Shown: piece after piece, positions 1-8,456 of the stretch
How positions within the stretch are numbered: the stretch's first letter is position 1
How the letters are laid out: each line of letters begins with the position of its first letter
Assembly: GCF_000344135.1 (NCBI RefSeq)
Contig: NZ_BAOP01000035.1
Location: 1-48,714, forward strand
DNA length: 48,714 nt
Source: Gordonia malaquae NBRC 108250
Lineage (GTDB): Bacteria > Actinomycetota > Actinomycetes > Mycobacteriales > Mycobacteriaceae
Direction: 5' to 3'
Position numbers and translations under genes: made by a program
The notes under the pieces: generated by a model
Told to the model about the DNA's origin: nothing
The model's input: the letters and a program-made list of their open reading frames with translations, nothing else
Databases searched by the model: none

Positions 1-35
1 ATCCCAGGTCGACCACCCCAAATACTCACAGCGCA

Positions 36-76
36 GCGAGTCGAAAGGTCTTGCACGCGAGGGCCTTTCGACTCGC
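36..76. repeat. Intergenic inverted repeat (13-bp arms)
   Basis: Arms at 36-48 and 64-76 are perfect inverted copies separated by 15 bases. The right arm contains TTCGACTCGC, which recurs at 14023-14032 in another gap. The repeat lies beyond the 3' end of the GGDEF genes, so it could act as a transcription end for them, but no T-run follows. A dispersed intergenic repeat is equally likely. Confidence 0.6.
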
Positions 77-78
77 AA

Positions 79-130
79 GCTCGCTCAAGGAGCTGGGGTG
101 TCGTGCTCGCTCAAGGAGCTGGGGTGTCGT
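79..130. repeat. Two exact 26-bp tandem copies, degenerate copies following
   Basis: Positions 79-104 and 105-130 are identical 26-base units. Each contains the mini-hairpin GCTCAAGGAGC (83-93 and 109-119). Degenerate copies run on to about 190 (GCTTGCTCGGGG, GCTCGCTCAAGGGG, CGCTCAAGGG). Short open frames cross this stretch but have no ribosome site or recognisable product. The same mini-hairpin type occurs at 14040-14073. Confidence 0.75.
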
Positions 131-203
131 GCTTGCTCGGGGTGCGGGGAGTCGCGCTCGCTCAAGGGGCAGCGGCCGCGTCGCTCAAGGGTGGGAAGAC
201 CGG

Positions 204-932
204 TCACACGCACTGGTCGGACGTCTCGGACAGGCCTGACCTGTCGACGACGAGACGATTCCGGCCGGTGCGTTTTGCGTTGTAGAGCGCCGCGTCGGCG
301 CGAGCCATCATTGCGTTCAGATCGTCGTCCTGGCAGACCACAGCCAGTCCTGCCGAAACAGTCACCGGCCGACGAGGGTCGGCCGATTCGATGCCTGCGG
401 CAGCGACGACATCGACCATCATCTGTGCGGCCGCCTCGGCGTCGGTGATCGTTCCGGTGGTGATCAGTGCAGCGAACTCTTCTCCTCCCAATCGGTACAA
501 CGTCGCAGTCTCCGGTCCGTTGGCGGCGCCCACACTGGCGGCGATCCGCTGAAGGCAGCGGTCGCCCGCCGGGTGCCCGTAGGCGTCGTTGTACTGCTTC
601 AAATGGTCGACGTCGAGCATCACTGCGGTGACGAGGGCGTCAGGGAACTCGCGCAGGAGTGTTTCCACGTCCTCGGTGAACTGGCGTCGGTTGGGCAGCC
701 CTGTCACCGCGTCGACCCGAGCCGCGACTCGAAGCTCGTGCGATCTCCGCCAGTTGCGGTAGGCGACGGACTGCGCCCGGGTTCGTCGGAGGTCGGCGGC
801 GCGAACCAGACGACGCCGGCCGACATCGTCACTCCAGCGTCGGCCCGACCCGATGGCAACTCGAGTGCGCCGATCCCGCTCCGGAGCCGCTCGGCGTCCT
901 CGATCACCCCCGATCGACCCGAGCCAGACCAC
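204..932 (-). CDS. GGDEF (GGEEF) diguanylate cyclase domain, frame-displaced second module
   Basis: The reading frame carries a full GGDEF domain: DAVTGLPNRRQF, then the metal-site segment LDVDHLKQYNDAYGH, then an intact active-site GGEEF, ending ADAALYNAKRTGRNR. This is the enzyme class that makes cyclic di-GMP. Its first ~60 residues (932 to about 760) are only the other frame of the upstream GGDEF gene and look unnatural (arginine-rich). I see no ribosome site or convincing start for it alone. The nearest alternative, a GTG in DAVTGL, lies inside the domain. It is best read as the second half of a larger protein joined to 704-1780 by a frameshift, or as a remnant of a tandem paralogue. The domain call is sure; the start is not. 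Confidence 0.55.
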   Translation of the reverse strand: MVWLGSIGGDRGRRAAPERDRRTRVAIGSGRRWSDDVGRRRLVRAADLRRTRAQSVAYRNWRRSHELRVAARVDAVTGLPNRRQFTEDVETLLREFPDALVTAVMLDVDHLKQYNDAYGHPAGDRCLQRIAASVGAANGPETATLYRLGGEEFAALITTGTITDAEAAAQMMVDVVAAAGIESADPRRPVTVSAGLAVVCQDDDLNAMMARADAALYNAKRTGRNRLVVDRSGLSETSDQCV

Positions 933-1780
933 ACCACGGCGAACTCCTCGCCCGACAACCGTGCTGCGAACACGCGTTCATCGGTGATCGAGCCGGTCAG
1001 GAACCGTCCAATCGTCCGGAGCGTGTCGTCGCCCGCGGCGTGTCCGAGTGCGTCGTTGAGGACTTTGAAGTCGTCGACGTCGAGAACCGCGAGAGCGACG
1101 GGGGAGTCCTCGGCCAGTGCCGCGGCTATTCGGGCGTCGAACGCCCGCCGATTGGCCAGGCCCGTCAGTGCATCCGTCATCGAGAGTTCGTCGAGTCGAC
1201 GCTCGCGTTCCCACGTGAGCCGCGTCTGCTGCTCGTGGAACCGCGCAGAGATCAACGGGACCACGATGATGGCGCCGCTGGTCATGAGATCGAACAGACC
1301 CGGTCCGCTGCTCGGAACGGCGAACAGTTCGATGCCGGCGATCATGGCGAAGCCTGCGAGCATCGCGGGTACCAGGATCACGTAGCGAATGTGGACGATG
1401 AGCAGGCTGGCGAGAAATGCAACCGGCACGATGATCGGCAGAACGTCATGGCCGTCGTTCACTGCGACTGCCCGAATGACCATCAGCCACACGACGTCGA
1501 TGTACACGGATGTGATGAAGAGCGCCGTCGACCATGTCGGAACTGCCCACCGAAAGCAACTGGCCAGTCTGAGTGCGTTGGCGAGCCCGAAACCGATCAT
1601 CACTGACGGCCACGAGTTGACCATCGGCGCCGGGTCCTCGAACAACAACCGTTCGAACACGTACAGCCCGCCGACGGCGCCGAACATGATGATCGCGATC
1701 TCGGCCTTGTACCAGCGTCCGGCGTCGACGTATGCGGACATGAACTCGTCCGAACGGGGATTCACAGCACGACGAAGCAT
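704..1780 (-). CDS. Membrane-anchored GGDEF-domain protein (SGEEF), truncated C-terminus
   Basis: 358 residues from ATG at 1780; ATG at 1741 is an alternative, and neither has a strong ribosome site. Residues ~20-180 hold about six hydrophobic segments, a MASE-like membrane sensor. They are followed by a GGDEF domain with MTDALTGLANRRAF, DVDDFKVLND and SGEEF in place of GGDEF. A Ser in the first position is tolerated in some cyclases, so activity is uncertain. After MSAGVVWF the normal final helix (ADxALYxAK) is missing and the frame runs into a Pro/Ser/Arg tail. It overlaps the second GGDEF frame by 229 bases. The natural product may be one double-GGDEF protein now split by a frameshift. Confidence 0.7.
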   Translation of the reverse strand: MLRRAVNPRSDEFMSAYVDAGRWYKAEIAIIMFGAVGGLYVFERLLFEDPAPMVNSWPSVMIGFGLANALRLASCFRWAVPTWSTALFITSVYIDVVWLMVIRAVAVNDGHDVLPIIVPVAFLASLLIVHIRYVILVPAMLAGFAMIAGIELFAVPSSGPGLFDLMTSGAIIVVPLISARFHEQQTRLTWERERRLDELSMTDALTGLANRRAFDARIAAALAEDSPVALAVLDVDDFKVLNDALGHAAGDDTLRTIGRFLTGSITDERVFAARLSGEEFAVVWSGSGRSGVIEDAERLRSGIGALELPSGRADAGVTMSAGVVWFAPPTSDEPGRSPSPTATGGDRTSFESRLGSTR

Positions 1781-1923
1781 GACGAACGTGGACTTTCTGG
1801 AGGGAGGGAGTCGCGGTTCGTACGGGGCCGAGCCGCTGCCACAGTCTACGAGCCGTGCAGTGGCTCTCGCCCGGGGAGTCTCAGCTTCGCGCCACCGGTC
1901 GAATCGGCGCTGAAGCGCAGCCG

Positions 1924-2874
1924 TCAGTTCACAATCGGCGAGAGCGTTTCGCCGAGCAGGCCTACCCGTCCCGGAATGTGGCCGTTCGCCATCAGGTTCA
2001 CCGAGAAGCCGTCGACGCCGGACTCCTTCAATGCTTCGAATCGTGCGCGGACCTCGTCGGGATCGCCGACGATCATGCTCGCGCGGCGTGGAGCCGCCTG
2101 CGGAGTCCGTGCGATGAAGGCGTCGGCCTCGGCGACCGCCTCGTCGTGCGTCGGTGCGATGCAGGCGTAGGTCTGCAGGCTGACGGTGATCTCCGAGCGA
2201 TCGCGCCCGAGTCGCTCGCAGTGCTCGTCGAGCGCGGCGAGTTTGCGTCCGATGTCCTCCGGGGCGCAGATCAGATTCGACTCGTCGGCGTACTGGGCGA
2301 CCATCCGCAACGTCTTGCGTTCGCCGCCGCCGCCGATCATCACCGGGATCCGCGACAGGGGAGCAGGTGAGTTGATCGCATCGCGGACCGTGTACCACTT
2401 GCCGTCGAGCGACGGACGCTCTCCGCGCAGCATGCCGAGCACGATGTGCAGCGACTCCTCGAGCCGTTCGAACCGATCCGTGAACGTGCCGAACGTGAAC
2501 CCGAGCGCGTCGTGCTCCTGCTCGAACCAGCCTGCACCGATGCCGAGCTGCGCACGGCCGCCGGACACGACGTCGAGGGCGGTCACCGTCTTCGCGAGGA
2601 GCGCCGGCTCACGGTAGGTGTTACCGGTGACCAGCGCGGACAGTCGAACCTTCGAGGTGTGCTGCGCGAGCGCCGACAGCAGCGTGTAGCACTCGATCAT
2701 CTCCTGGTCGGGAGTCCCGATCATCGGCAGCTGATAGAAGTGGTCCATCACGAACACGGTGTCGAAGCCTGACTCCTCTGCTTCGACGGCTTGCGCGACG
2801 ATCGTCGCGAACAGCTTCTCCGCTGGAACGTCGGGGTAGGTGAAATTCGGGATCTGGTAACCGAGCAGCGTCAT
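1924..2874 (-). CDS. LLM-class F420-dependent oxidoreductase
   Basis: 316 residues with the luciferase-like TIM-barrel fold. Typical family segments are visible: an N-terminal strand, VMDHF near 43, TGNTYREPALLAKT, and GIGAGWFEQEHDALGF (about 110-125). That last run is characteristic of the F420-using actinobacterial branch (TIGR03560-like). The protein probably moves hydride between reduced F420 and an unknown organic substrate in the cytosol. It is a single minus-strand gene, 25 bases downstream of the TIGR03089 gene and possibly cotranscribed with it. The substrate cannot be read from the sequence. FMN use is the main alternative. Confidence 0.85.
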   Translation of the reverse strand: MTLLGYQIPNFTYPDVPAEKLFATIVAQAVEAEESGFDTVFVMDHFYQLPMIGTPDQEMIECYTLLSALAQHTSKVRLSALVTGNTYREPALLAKTVTALDVVSGGRAQLGIGAGWFEQEHDALGFTFGTFTDRFERLEESLHIVLGMLRGERPSLDGKWYTVRDAINSPAPLSRIPVMIGGGGERKTLRMVAQYADESNLICAPEDIGRKLAALDEHCERLGRDRSEITVSLQTYACIAPTHDEAVAEADAFIARTPQAAPRRASMIVGDPDEVRARFEALKESGVDGFSVNLMANGHIPGRVGLLGETLSPIVN

Positions 2875-2899
2875 GCGACCACGCTACTCACTCATCGGG

Positions 2900-3586
2900 C
2901 TACGTGAGAGTGACGTCGGCCTTCTCGGTCGAGGCGAGGTCGGCGAGGCGCGGGTCGTCGGCGCCGCGCACCCAGACGAGCGACGCTCCGGCGAGCAGGG
3001 GAGCGGCGAAGTTCTCGACGATCCCGTCAGCGGTCGACCATGACCGTGTCGACACCACGCGTTGGCCGTCGGAGACGGTTGTCGGCGTCGACGCGACGGA
3101 CGTGGTCGTCCGGTCGTCGACGGCGAGAGGACCTGCTCCGGACGGCCGGAACTGGTCGCCGTGCGTACGGACTGCGTCACCGAAGTCGTTGACCCCGATC
3201 GGCAGATCGCGGGCGCCCATCGCGAACGGATCGAGAGGTACCACGACGATCTCGTCTGCATCGTGGGCGTTCACTCCGTCGCGTGTCACGAACGCCACGA
3301 GCGGCTCGCCGTCGGAGTCCCCGACGAGGACGTGCGCGCCGGCCCACCACGCGCCGAGGAGGACCGCGGCGGTCTGCCAGTGTTCGGGGAGGTCGACGCG
3401 GACGGCGTCGCCGGGTGCCACGCCGATCTCGTCCCTCAGGTAGTTGGCGATCTTCGCCGCCCAATTGCCGAGCGTCGCGCCCGACAGCTCGGTGCGTTCG
3501 CCGGTGGCTTCGTCGTAGAAGGTGAACAGCGGTCGCGCATAGTCGGTGATGCGAGCGAGGACGAGTCCGGTGACGGTGTCGGTCAT
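2900..3586 (-). CDS. TIGR03089 family protein (Rv3268-like)
   Basis: 228 residues resembling only the N-terminal part of an AMP-binding (acyl-CoA ligase-like) fold: YARPLFTFYDEATGERTELSG, then a helix and WAGAHVLV, ending LLAGASLVWVRG. The C-terminal lid and the usual AMP-binding P-loop signature are absent, so it is probably not a ligase. Small proteins of this family sit beside the LCP ligase gene in mycobacteria. Here it lies 23 bases after... the LCP stop in map order, on the same strand and upstream of the F420 oxidoreductase. ATG at 3586 is the natural start. Function is unknown; a link to the cell-wall cluster is inference from synteny. Confidence 0.8.
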   Translation of the reverse strand: MTDTVTGLVLARITDYARPLFTFYDEATGERTELSGATLGNWAAKIANYLRDEIGVAPGDAVRVDLPEHWQTAAVLLGAWWAGAHVLVGDSDGEPLVAFVTRDGVNAHDADEIVVVPLDPFAMGARDLPIGVNDFGDAVRTHGDQFRPSGAGPLAVDDRTTTSVASTPTTVSDGQRVVSTRSWSTADGIVENFAAPLLAGASLVWVRGADDPRLADLASTEKADVTLT

Positions 3587-3609
3587 GGTGCCATCTTGGT
3601 CGACGACCG

Positions 3610-5376
3610 TCAGTTGACGCAGACCGGGCCGTCGGTGTCGGCCTTGATCACCGGACTGGTGGTGGCCGTCGACGAAGTGGTCGGGGACGCGGACTGGTCG
3701 TCCTGCCCCTGGTCGCCGGTCTGCACAATCGATCCCGCACCGGTGTACGTGTTGGTCAGCACAGCGCGAAGCTGGTCGTCGCCGAGGGACGAGTCCTCAC
3801 GGATCTCGATGTTCCCGCCGAGATCCTTGACGAGTTGTTTGGCGGCGTCGCTGTCGGTGGACTTCGCGAACACGATCGAGTCGAACTCGTTGATCGGCTT
3901 CGACGACGTCGTGCCCTTCGTGTATCCGAGCCGCGCCAGGACCCCTGCGACGTTCGACGCCAGGCCGTCGACGGTGCCAGCGTTCACCACGTCCACCTTC
4001 ACACCGTTGCGAGGGTTGGAGGGTGTCGACGGAGACGTCCTGCCGAGGAGTTTGGTGATGTACGTGTGCACAGCGTCCGGGTCGACGCCCAGAACGCTCT
4101 GGGTGCCGTCGTCGCTCCACGCTTGATCGTCCGCGATCGGGATGGTCGTGAACTTCACGTTGCCGCCGGAGAGGTCTTTCAACTGCTCGGCGAAGCTGAT
4201 GATGTTCCATCCGTCGTCGATCATCACCGACCGGGACACGGCGTCCTGCAGTTCGCTGAGCTTGCCCGGGTCGGTGAGGGTCTGCGATGACAGGATCTTC
4301 TGGGCCAGCGACGCCATGTACACCTGCTGGCGAGTGATGCGGTCGAGGTCGCCGCGCGGAAGGTCGTGGCGCTGCCGGACGAAGCTGAGTGCTTCCGGAC
4401 CGCTCAGCGTCTGACGCCCCTTGCGGAAGCGTGCACCCGAGAACGGTTCGTTCACTCGGTGCTTGAGGCAGACCTCGACGCCGCCGACCGCGTCGGTGAG
4501 CAGCGCGAATCCGAGCAGGCCGACCTCCGCGTAGTGATCGACGGTGACCCCGGTCAGGTTGGCGACCGAGTCGATGAGCGCCTGCCGTCCTGCCTTCGCG
4601 CCTGCGGCCTCTGCAGCCTCCTCCGAAGCGCCCGACTCCACTTCTCGGATGCGGACCTCCTCGCGGGTGGCGCCGTACGCCGCGTTGATCTTGCTCTTTC
4701 CCAGACCGGGGACCTCCACGTACGAGTCACGCGGAATCGACACCGCAGTGGCGGCGGATCCGTCGGTCGGGATGCGGATCAGCAGGATGGTGTCGGTGCT
4801 CGTCGTGATGTCGCCGGCCACGCGAAGCCACTTGAGCTCCTCGTCGGAGAGTGGATTGCCTTTGGCGTCGGTGCGCGAGTCGGTGCCGACCAGGAGCACG
4901 TCGATCGCGCCGTCGTCGCCGCCTTTGCCGAGTTCGATGTCGTCCAGGAGCGTCACAGCCGAGTTCAGCGAGTTGACGCGGCTCCAGCCGAACCCCGTCA
5001 CCCCCAGCACGATCACTGTGAGCAAAGCGACGAACGACCGTCCGATGTACTTGGGTTTGACCCCTGCGACCGGACGCGTGGCCCACGTCGTGACGGCCTC
5101 GCGGAAGGAGCCGGGCGGCGTCTTCTTCGGCGCAGGCCTCCGGGGACCGGATTTCTTGGGCGTGCGCCCCGCATGCTCGGCCGTCGCGCGGCGACGGGGA
5201 CGAGTGTGGATCTCTTCGGACGTCCGACGACGTGTGGCGCCGGTGTCGACCGGTGCGGGCCGACGTCGTCGAGGGCGCGACTCATCGCGGGGTCGAGGGC
5301 GCGACTCATCGCGGGGTCGGGGGCGCGCGTCGTCGCGGGACTGCGGGTCCCGGGCGTCTTCGCGTCGTTGATCCAC
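3610..5376 (-). CDS. LytR-CpsA-Psr ligase, Lcp1 type, with LytR_C domain
   Basis: 588 residues from GTG at 5376, chosen because AAGGGACAG lies upstream. GTG at 5427 has no ribosome site. The N-terminus is very basic and repetitive (RPRPRDES repeated around 18-34). One membrane helix lies at 112-131. The LCP domain follows: GTDSRTD (164-170), IPRDSY with Arg216, RQRH (334-337), GDLDR (342-346). A LytR_C domain lies at ~470-560, then a Ser/Thr-rich tail. LCP enzymes move polyprenyl-linked glycopolymers onto peptidoglycan. The M. tuberculosis homologue at this locus (Rv3267, Lcp1) attaches arabinogalactan. It is divergent from rmlD-wbbL, which make the linker it would use. Frames extending upstream to 6591 are antisense to rmlD and are not real. 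Confidence 0.9.
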   Translation of the reverse strand: MDQRREDARDPQSRDDARPRPRDESRPRPRDESRPRRRRPAPVDTGATRRRTSEEIHTRPRRRATAEHAGRTPKKSGPRRPAPKKTPPGSFREAVTTWATRPVAGVKPKYIGRSFVALLTVIVLGVTGFGWSRVNSLNSAVTLLDDIELGKGGDDGAIDVLLVGTDSRTDAKGNPLSDEELKWLRVAGDITTSTDTILLIRIPTDGSAATAVSIPRDSYVEVPGLGKSKINAAYGATREEVRIREVESGASEEAAEAAGAKAGRQALIDSVANLTGVTVDHYAEVGLLGFALLTDAVGGVEVCLKHRVNEPFSGARFRKGRQTLSGPEALSFVRQRHDLPRGDLDRITRQQVYMASLAQKILSSQTLTDPGKLSELQDAVSRSVMIDDGWNIISFAEQLKDLSGGNVKFTTIPIADDQAWSDDGTQSVLGVDPDAVHTYITKLLGRTSPSTPSNPRNGVKVDVVNAGTVDGLASNVAGVLARLGYTKGTTSSKPINEFDSIVFAKSTDSDAAKQLVKDLGGNIEIREDSSLGDDQLRAVLTNTYTGAGSIVQTGDQGQDDQSASPTTSSTATTSPVIKADTDGPVCVN

Positions 5377-5511
5377 GTGCTGAGCTGTCCCTTCGAGTCG
5401 GTGCGCCGCGTGGTCCCGCAGCTCCACTGCAGAGGATACGTGCGACCGCGGCCGGTGCCGCGGAGGCGGTCCCGGCGTGGTCGGCGTCGCGCGGTTGTGG
5501 GATACGGCACG

Positions 5512-6420
5512 ATGGACCGCGTGAACTCGCCAGTCGTCTACGTCATCGGCGCCGCCGGGCAGCTCGGTTCGGCGCTGCTCGCCTCGCCCGCGCTTCCCTC
5601 GACCGTCGAGGTGATCGGTCTGACGTCGTCCGACGTGGACCTGACATCCGATGAGTCGGTCGCCCGGGCTCTCAACGGCCTGGACAAAGGCGACGTCGTG
5701 ATCAACACCGCGGCGTTCACCGACGTCGACGGCGCGGAGACTGCCCGCGATGATGCCTTCGCGGTGAACTCCGACGGCCCGCGCAGACTTGCGGAGCGGA
5801 CGGCGGCGGTCGGAGCCCGACTGGTGCACGTGTCCACCGACTACGTGTTCGGCCCCGACGTGCCGCACCGCCCGCTGACCGCAGACGACCGACATGAGAA
5901 GCCGCGCACCGTGTACGGCGCCTCGAAACTCGCCGGCGAGCTCGCGGCGGCTGCCGCCGATCCGTCGGTGATCGTGGTGCGGACCGCGTGGGTGTTCACC
6001 GGCAGGCCGCCGGTCCGCGACTTCGTGACGACCATGATCGCGCTCGAAGCGCAGCGCGAAACGCTCACCGTGGTGGACGACCAGACCGGGTCGCCGACAT
6101 ACGCTCCCGACCTCGCCGCCGGGCTGTGGGAGATCGTCGGTCGGTTGACCGACGACCCGTCGTCGATCGGCGGCGGAGTGCTGAATGCGACCAACGCGGG
6201 CCAGGGGACATGGTGTGATCTGGCCCGCGCCGTCTTCACCGCCATCGGTGCGGATCCCGAACGTGTCAGGCCCTGCACAACAGACGAATTCCCACGTCCC
6301 GCACCGCGTCCGGCGTATTCGGTGCTGTCCGGGCAGGCATGGTCGGATGCGGGTCTGACGCCGCTTCGGGAATGGCACGCCGCGCTCGCAGACGCGCTCA
6401 GCGGCGCACGATCGGGTTAG
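5512..6420 (+). CDS. rmlD: dTDP-4-dehydrorhamnose reductase
   Basis: 302 residues from ATG at 5512; GTG at 5521 is possible. It is an extended short-chain dehydrogenase with the NAD(P) motif GAAGQLG (13-19), STD (108-110), the catalytic pair Y135/K139 in YGASK, and DDQTGSPTY. It performs the last step of dTDP-L-rhamnose synthesis. That rhamnose is needed for the linker between peptidoglycan and arabinogalactan. wbbL follows after nine bases, so the two are cotranscribed. The 135-base gap to the divergent LCP gene must hold both promoters, but I could not assign them. Confidence 0.95.
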   Translation: MDRVNSPVVYVIGAAGQLGSALLASPALPSTVEVIGLTSSDVDLTSDESVARALNGLDKGDVVINTAAFTDVDGAETARDDAFAVNSDGPRRLAERTAAVGARLVHVSTDYVFGPDVPHRPLTADDRHEKPRTVYGASKLAGELAAAAADPSVIVVRTAWVFTGRPPVRDFVTTMIALEAQRETLTVVDDQTGSPTYAPDLAAGLWEIVGRLTDDPSSIGGGVLNATNAGQGTWCDLARAVFTAIGADPERVRPCTTDEFPRPAPRPAYSVLSGQAWSDAGLTPLREWHAALADALSGARSG

Positions 6421-6429
6421 TCTGACGCG

Positions 6430-7317
6430 GTGACTGCTCCTTTCGGGGTGGTGACCGTGACCTATTCGTCCGGTGACTACCTCCACAACTTCCTGCGCAC
6501 GCTCGCCGACGCGTCGACGCACACCGTGCCCGTCGTCATCGCCGACAACGGCTCCGACGACGGCGCACCCGAGAAGGCCGCCGCCGAGCACGACAACGTC
6601 ACGCTCGTCGACAGCGGCGGCAACATCGGCTACGGCGCGGCGATGAATCGGGGTGTCGCTGAACTCGATCCCGACATCGAGTTCATCGTGATCGCGAACC
6701 CCGACGTCGAGTGGTCACCAGGTTCTCTGGACGAGCTCCTCGCCGCCGCCGCCCGTTGGCCCCGCGCCGGGAGCCTCGGCCCGTTGGTCACCGAGGTCGA
6801 CGGGTCGGTGTATCCGTCGGCTCGCGCGGTGCCCGACCTGGTGTCGGGGACCGGCCACGCGATCCTGGGAACGGTCTGGAAGTCGAATCCGTGGACCAGG
6901 GCGTACCGCGACGGCGGCGTCGAGCCGGGCTCGACAACCGAGCGGCCCGTCGGTTGGCTGTCGGGCTCGTGCCTGCTCGTGCGGCGCAGCGCGTTCGAGA
7001 GCATCAACGGGTTCGACTCCCGCTATTTCATGTTCATGGAGGACGTCGACCTCGGTGATCGCCTCGGCCGTGCGGGTTGGCTCAACGTGTACGTTCCATC
7101 GGCTCGGGTTCTGCACGCGAAGAGTCACTCGGTGAGCAAGCATCCGGAGAAGATGATTCCGGCCCACCACGCCAGCGCGTACCGGTTCACTGCCGACCGG
7201 AATCCGGGTCCACTGCGGGCGCCGCTCCGGTTCGCCCTGCGCGCCGGACTCGCCGTGCGTTCGAAGATCGCCGTCTCTGCGGCCCTCCGCGAACAACGCC
7301 GCGCAGCCAAGTCTTGA
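6430..7317 (+). CDS. wbbL: Rhamnosyltransferase WbbL (GT2 family)
   Basis: 295 residues, GTG start nine bases after rmlD. The GT-A fold is clear: VVTVTYSSGDYL at the N-terminus, ADNGSDDG (38-45), GGNIGYGAAMNRG, a metal/nucleotide site NPDV (90-93), GWLSGSCLLVRR, and the acceptor-side FMEDVDLGDRL. It transfers rhamnose from dTDP-rhamnose to GlcNAc-diphosphoryl-decaprenol at the inner face of the membrane. This forms the arabinogalactan linker. The rmlD-wbbL-manC order equals Rv3266c-Rv3264c, which supports this role over a generic glycosyltransferase. Confidence 0.93.
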   Translation: MTAPFGVVTVTYSSGDYLHNFLRTLADASTHTVPVVIADNGSDDGAPEKAAAEHDNVTLVDSGGNIGYGAAMNRGVAELDPDIEFIVIANPDVEWSPGSLDELLAAAARWPRAGSLGPLVTEVDGSVYPSARAVPDLVSGTGHAILGTVWKSNPWTRAYRDGGVEPGSTTERPVGWLSGSCLLVRRSAFESINGFDSRYFMFMEDVDLGDRLGRAGWLNVYVPSARVLHAKSHSVSKHPEKMIPAHHASAYRFTADRNPGPLRAPLRFALRAGLAVRSKIAVSAALREQRRAAKS

Positions 7318-7354
7318 TCGATCCCACCAGACATCTGATGGAAGGAACACCACT

Positions 7355-8428
7355 GTGACCCCGTCTGTTCAAGCCCTCGTCCTCGTCGGGGGAAAGGGCA
7401 CGCGGCTGCGGCCGCTCACTCTGTCGGCGCCCAAGCCGATGCTCCCGACAGCAGGCGCGCCGTTCCTCACCCACCTGCTGTCACGGATCCGTGAGGCGGG
7501 CATCACCGACGTCGTGCTGGGAACGTCCTACCAGGCGCAGGTGTTCGCCGAGCACTACGGCGACGGTTCGTCGCTCGGCCTCAACCTCACCTACATCACC
7601 GAGGAGCAGCCGCTCGGCACGGGCGGCGGCATCCGCAACGTGTACGACGCGCTGACCGCCGACACGGTGCTGGTGTTCAACGGCGACGTCCTCGGCGGCA
7701 CCGACATCCGCGACGTGGTGCAAACGCATCGGGAGTCGGCGGCCGAGGTCACGCTGCACCTGGTGCGAGTCAAGGATCCGCGCGCGTTCGGCTGCGTGCC
7801 GACCGACGCATCGGGCCGCGTGACCGCGTTCCTGGAGAAGACGCAGGACCCGCCGACCAACCAGATCAATGCAGGCACGTACGTGTTCAACCGGAGCGTC
7901 ATCGGCGAGATCCCCTCCGGTCGTCCGGTGTCGGTGGAGCGGGAGGTGTTCCCGTCGCTTCTCGCGCAGGGTCGCCACATCCACGCGCACGTCGACGACG
8001 CCTACTGGCGCGATATGGGGACCCCGGAGGACTTCGTTCGCGGATCGGCGGATCTGGTGCGCGGCATCGCTCCATCACCTGCGCTGGACAAGGCTTGCGG
8101 CGAGTCGCTCGTCCTCGACGGAGCGAACGTGGGCCGGGGCGCCGTCCTGATCGGCGGAACGGTCGTCGGTCGGGGAGCGACCATCGGTGCAGGCGCTCGC
8201 CTCGACGGAGCCGTGGTGTTCGACGGTGCGAGCATCGACGCCGGAGCCGTCGTCGAGCGCAGCATCGTGGGCTTCGACGCTCGCGTCGGTGAAGGTGCTC
8301 TCGTCCGCGACACCGTCATCGGAGACCGCGCTTCGATCGGCGCACGCTGCGAACTCCTCCGCGGCGCGCGCGTGTGGCCGGAGGTCACGATCCCCGAGAA
8401 CGGAATCCGCTTCTCGACCGACGTCTAA
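7355..8428 (+). CDS. manC: Mannose-1-phosphate guanylyltransferase
   Basis: 357 residues, GTG start at 7355 with GGAAGGA about ten bases upstream. The N-terminal nucleotidyltransferase domain has the signature GGKGTRLRPLT (12-22) and the FNGDVLGG metal site. The C-terminus (~245-345) is a left-handed beta-helix of hexapeptide repeats (GANVGRGAVLIGGTVVGRGA and so on). It makes GDP-mannose, the donor for lipoarabinomannan, PIMs and mannoproteins. The M. tuberculosis homologue Rv3264c has been named both manB and manC. It is last in the rmlD-wbbL operon, 37 bases downstream. A related sugar-1-phosphate nucleotidyltransferase specificity cannot be excluded from sequence alone. Confidence 0.88.
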   Translation: MTPSVQALVLVGGKGTRLRPLTLSAPKPMLPTAGAPFLTHLLSRIREAGITDVVLGTSYQAQVFAEHYGDGSSLGLNLTYITEEQPLGTGGGIRNVYDALTADTVLVFNGDVLGGTDIRDVVQTHRESAAEVTLHLVRVKDPRAFGCVPTDASGRVTAFLEKTQDPPTNQINAGTYVFNRSVIGEIPSGRPVSVEREVFPSLLAQGRHIHAHVDDAYWRDMGTPEDFVRGSADLVRGIAPSPALDKACGESLVLDGANVGRGAVLIGGTVVGRGATIGAGARLDGAVVFDGASIDAGAVVERSIVGFDARVGEGALVRDTVIGDRASIGARCELLRGARVWPEVTIPENGIRFSTDV

Positions 8429-8456
8429 CCGTCACACCGACGGCTAGGGACCGCTG

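Noticed and set aside
79..190. CRISPR-like array at the window start
   Set aside because: Copies are adjacent with no unique spacers, and no cas gene is present.
5428..6591. N-terminal extension of the LCP frame across rmlD
   Set aside because: It lies antisense to rmlD and has no LCP-like sequence; GTG 5376 gives normal length.
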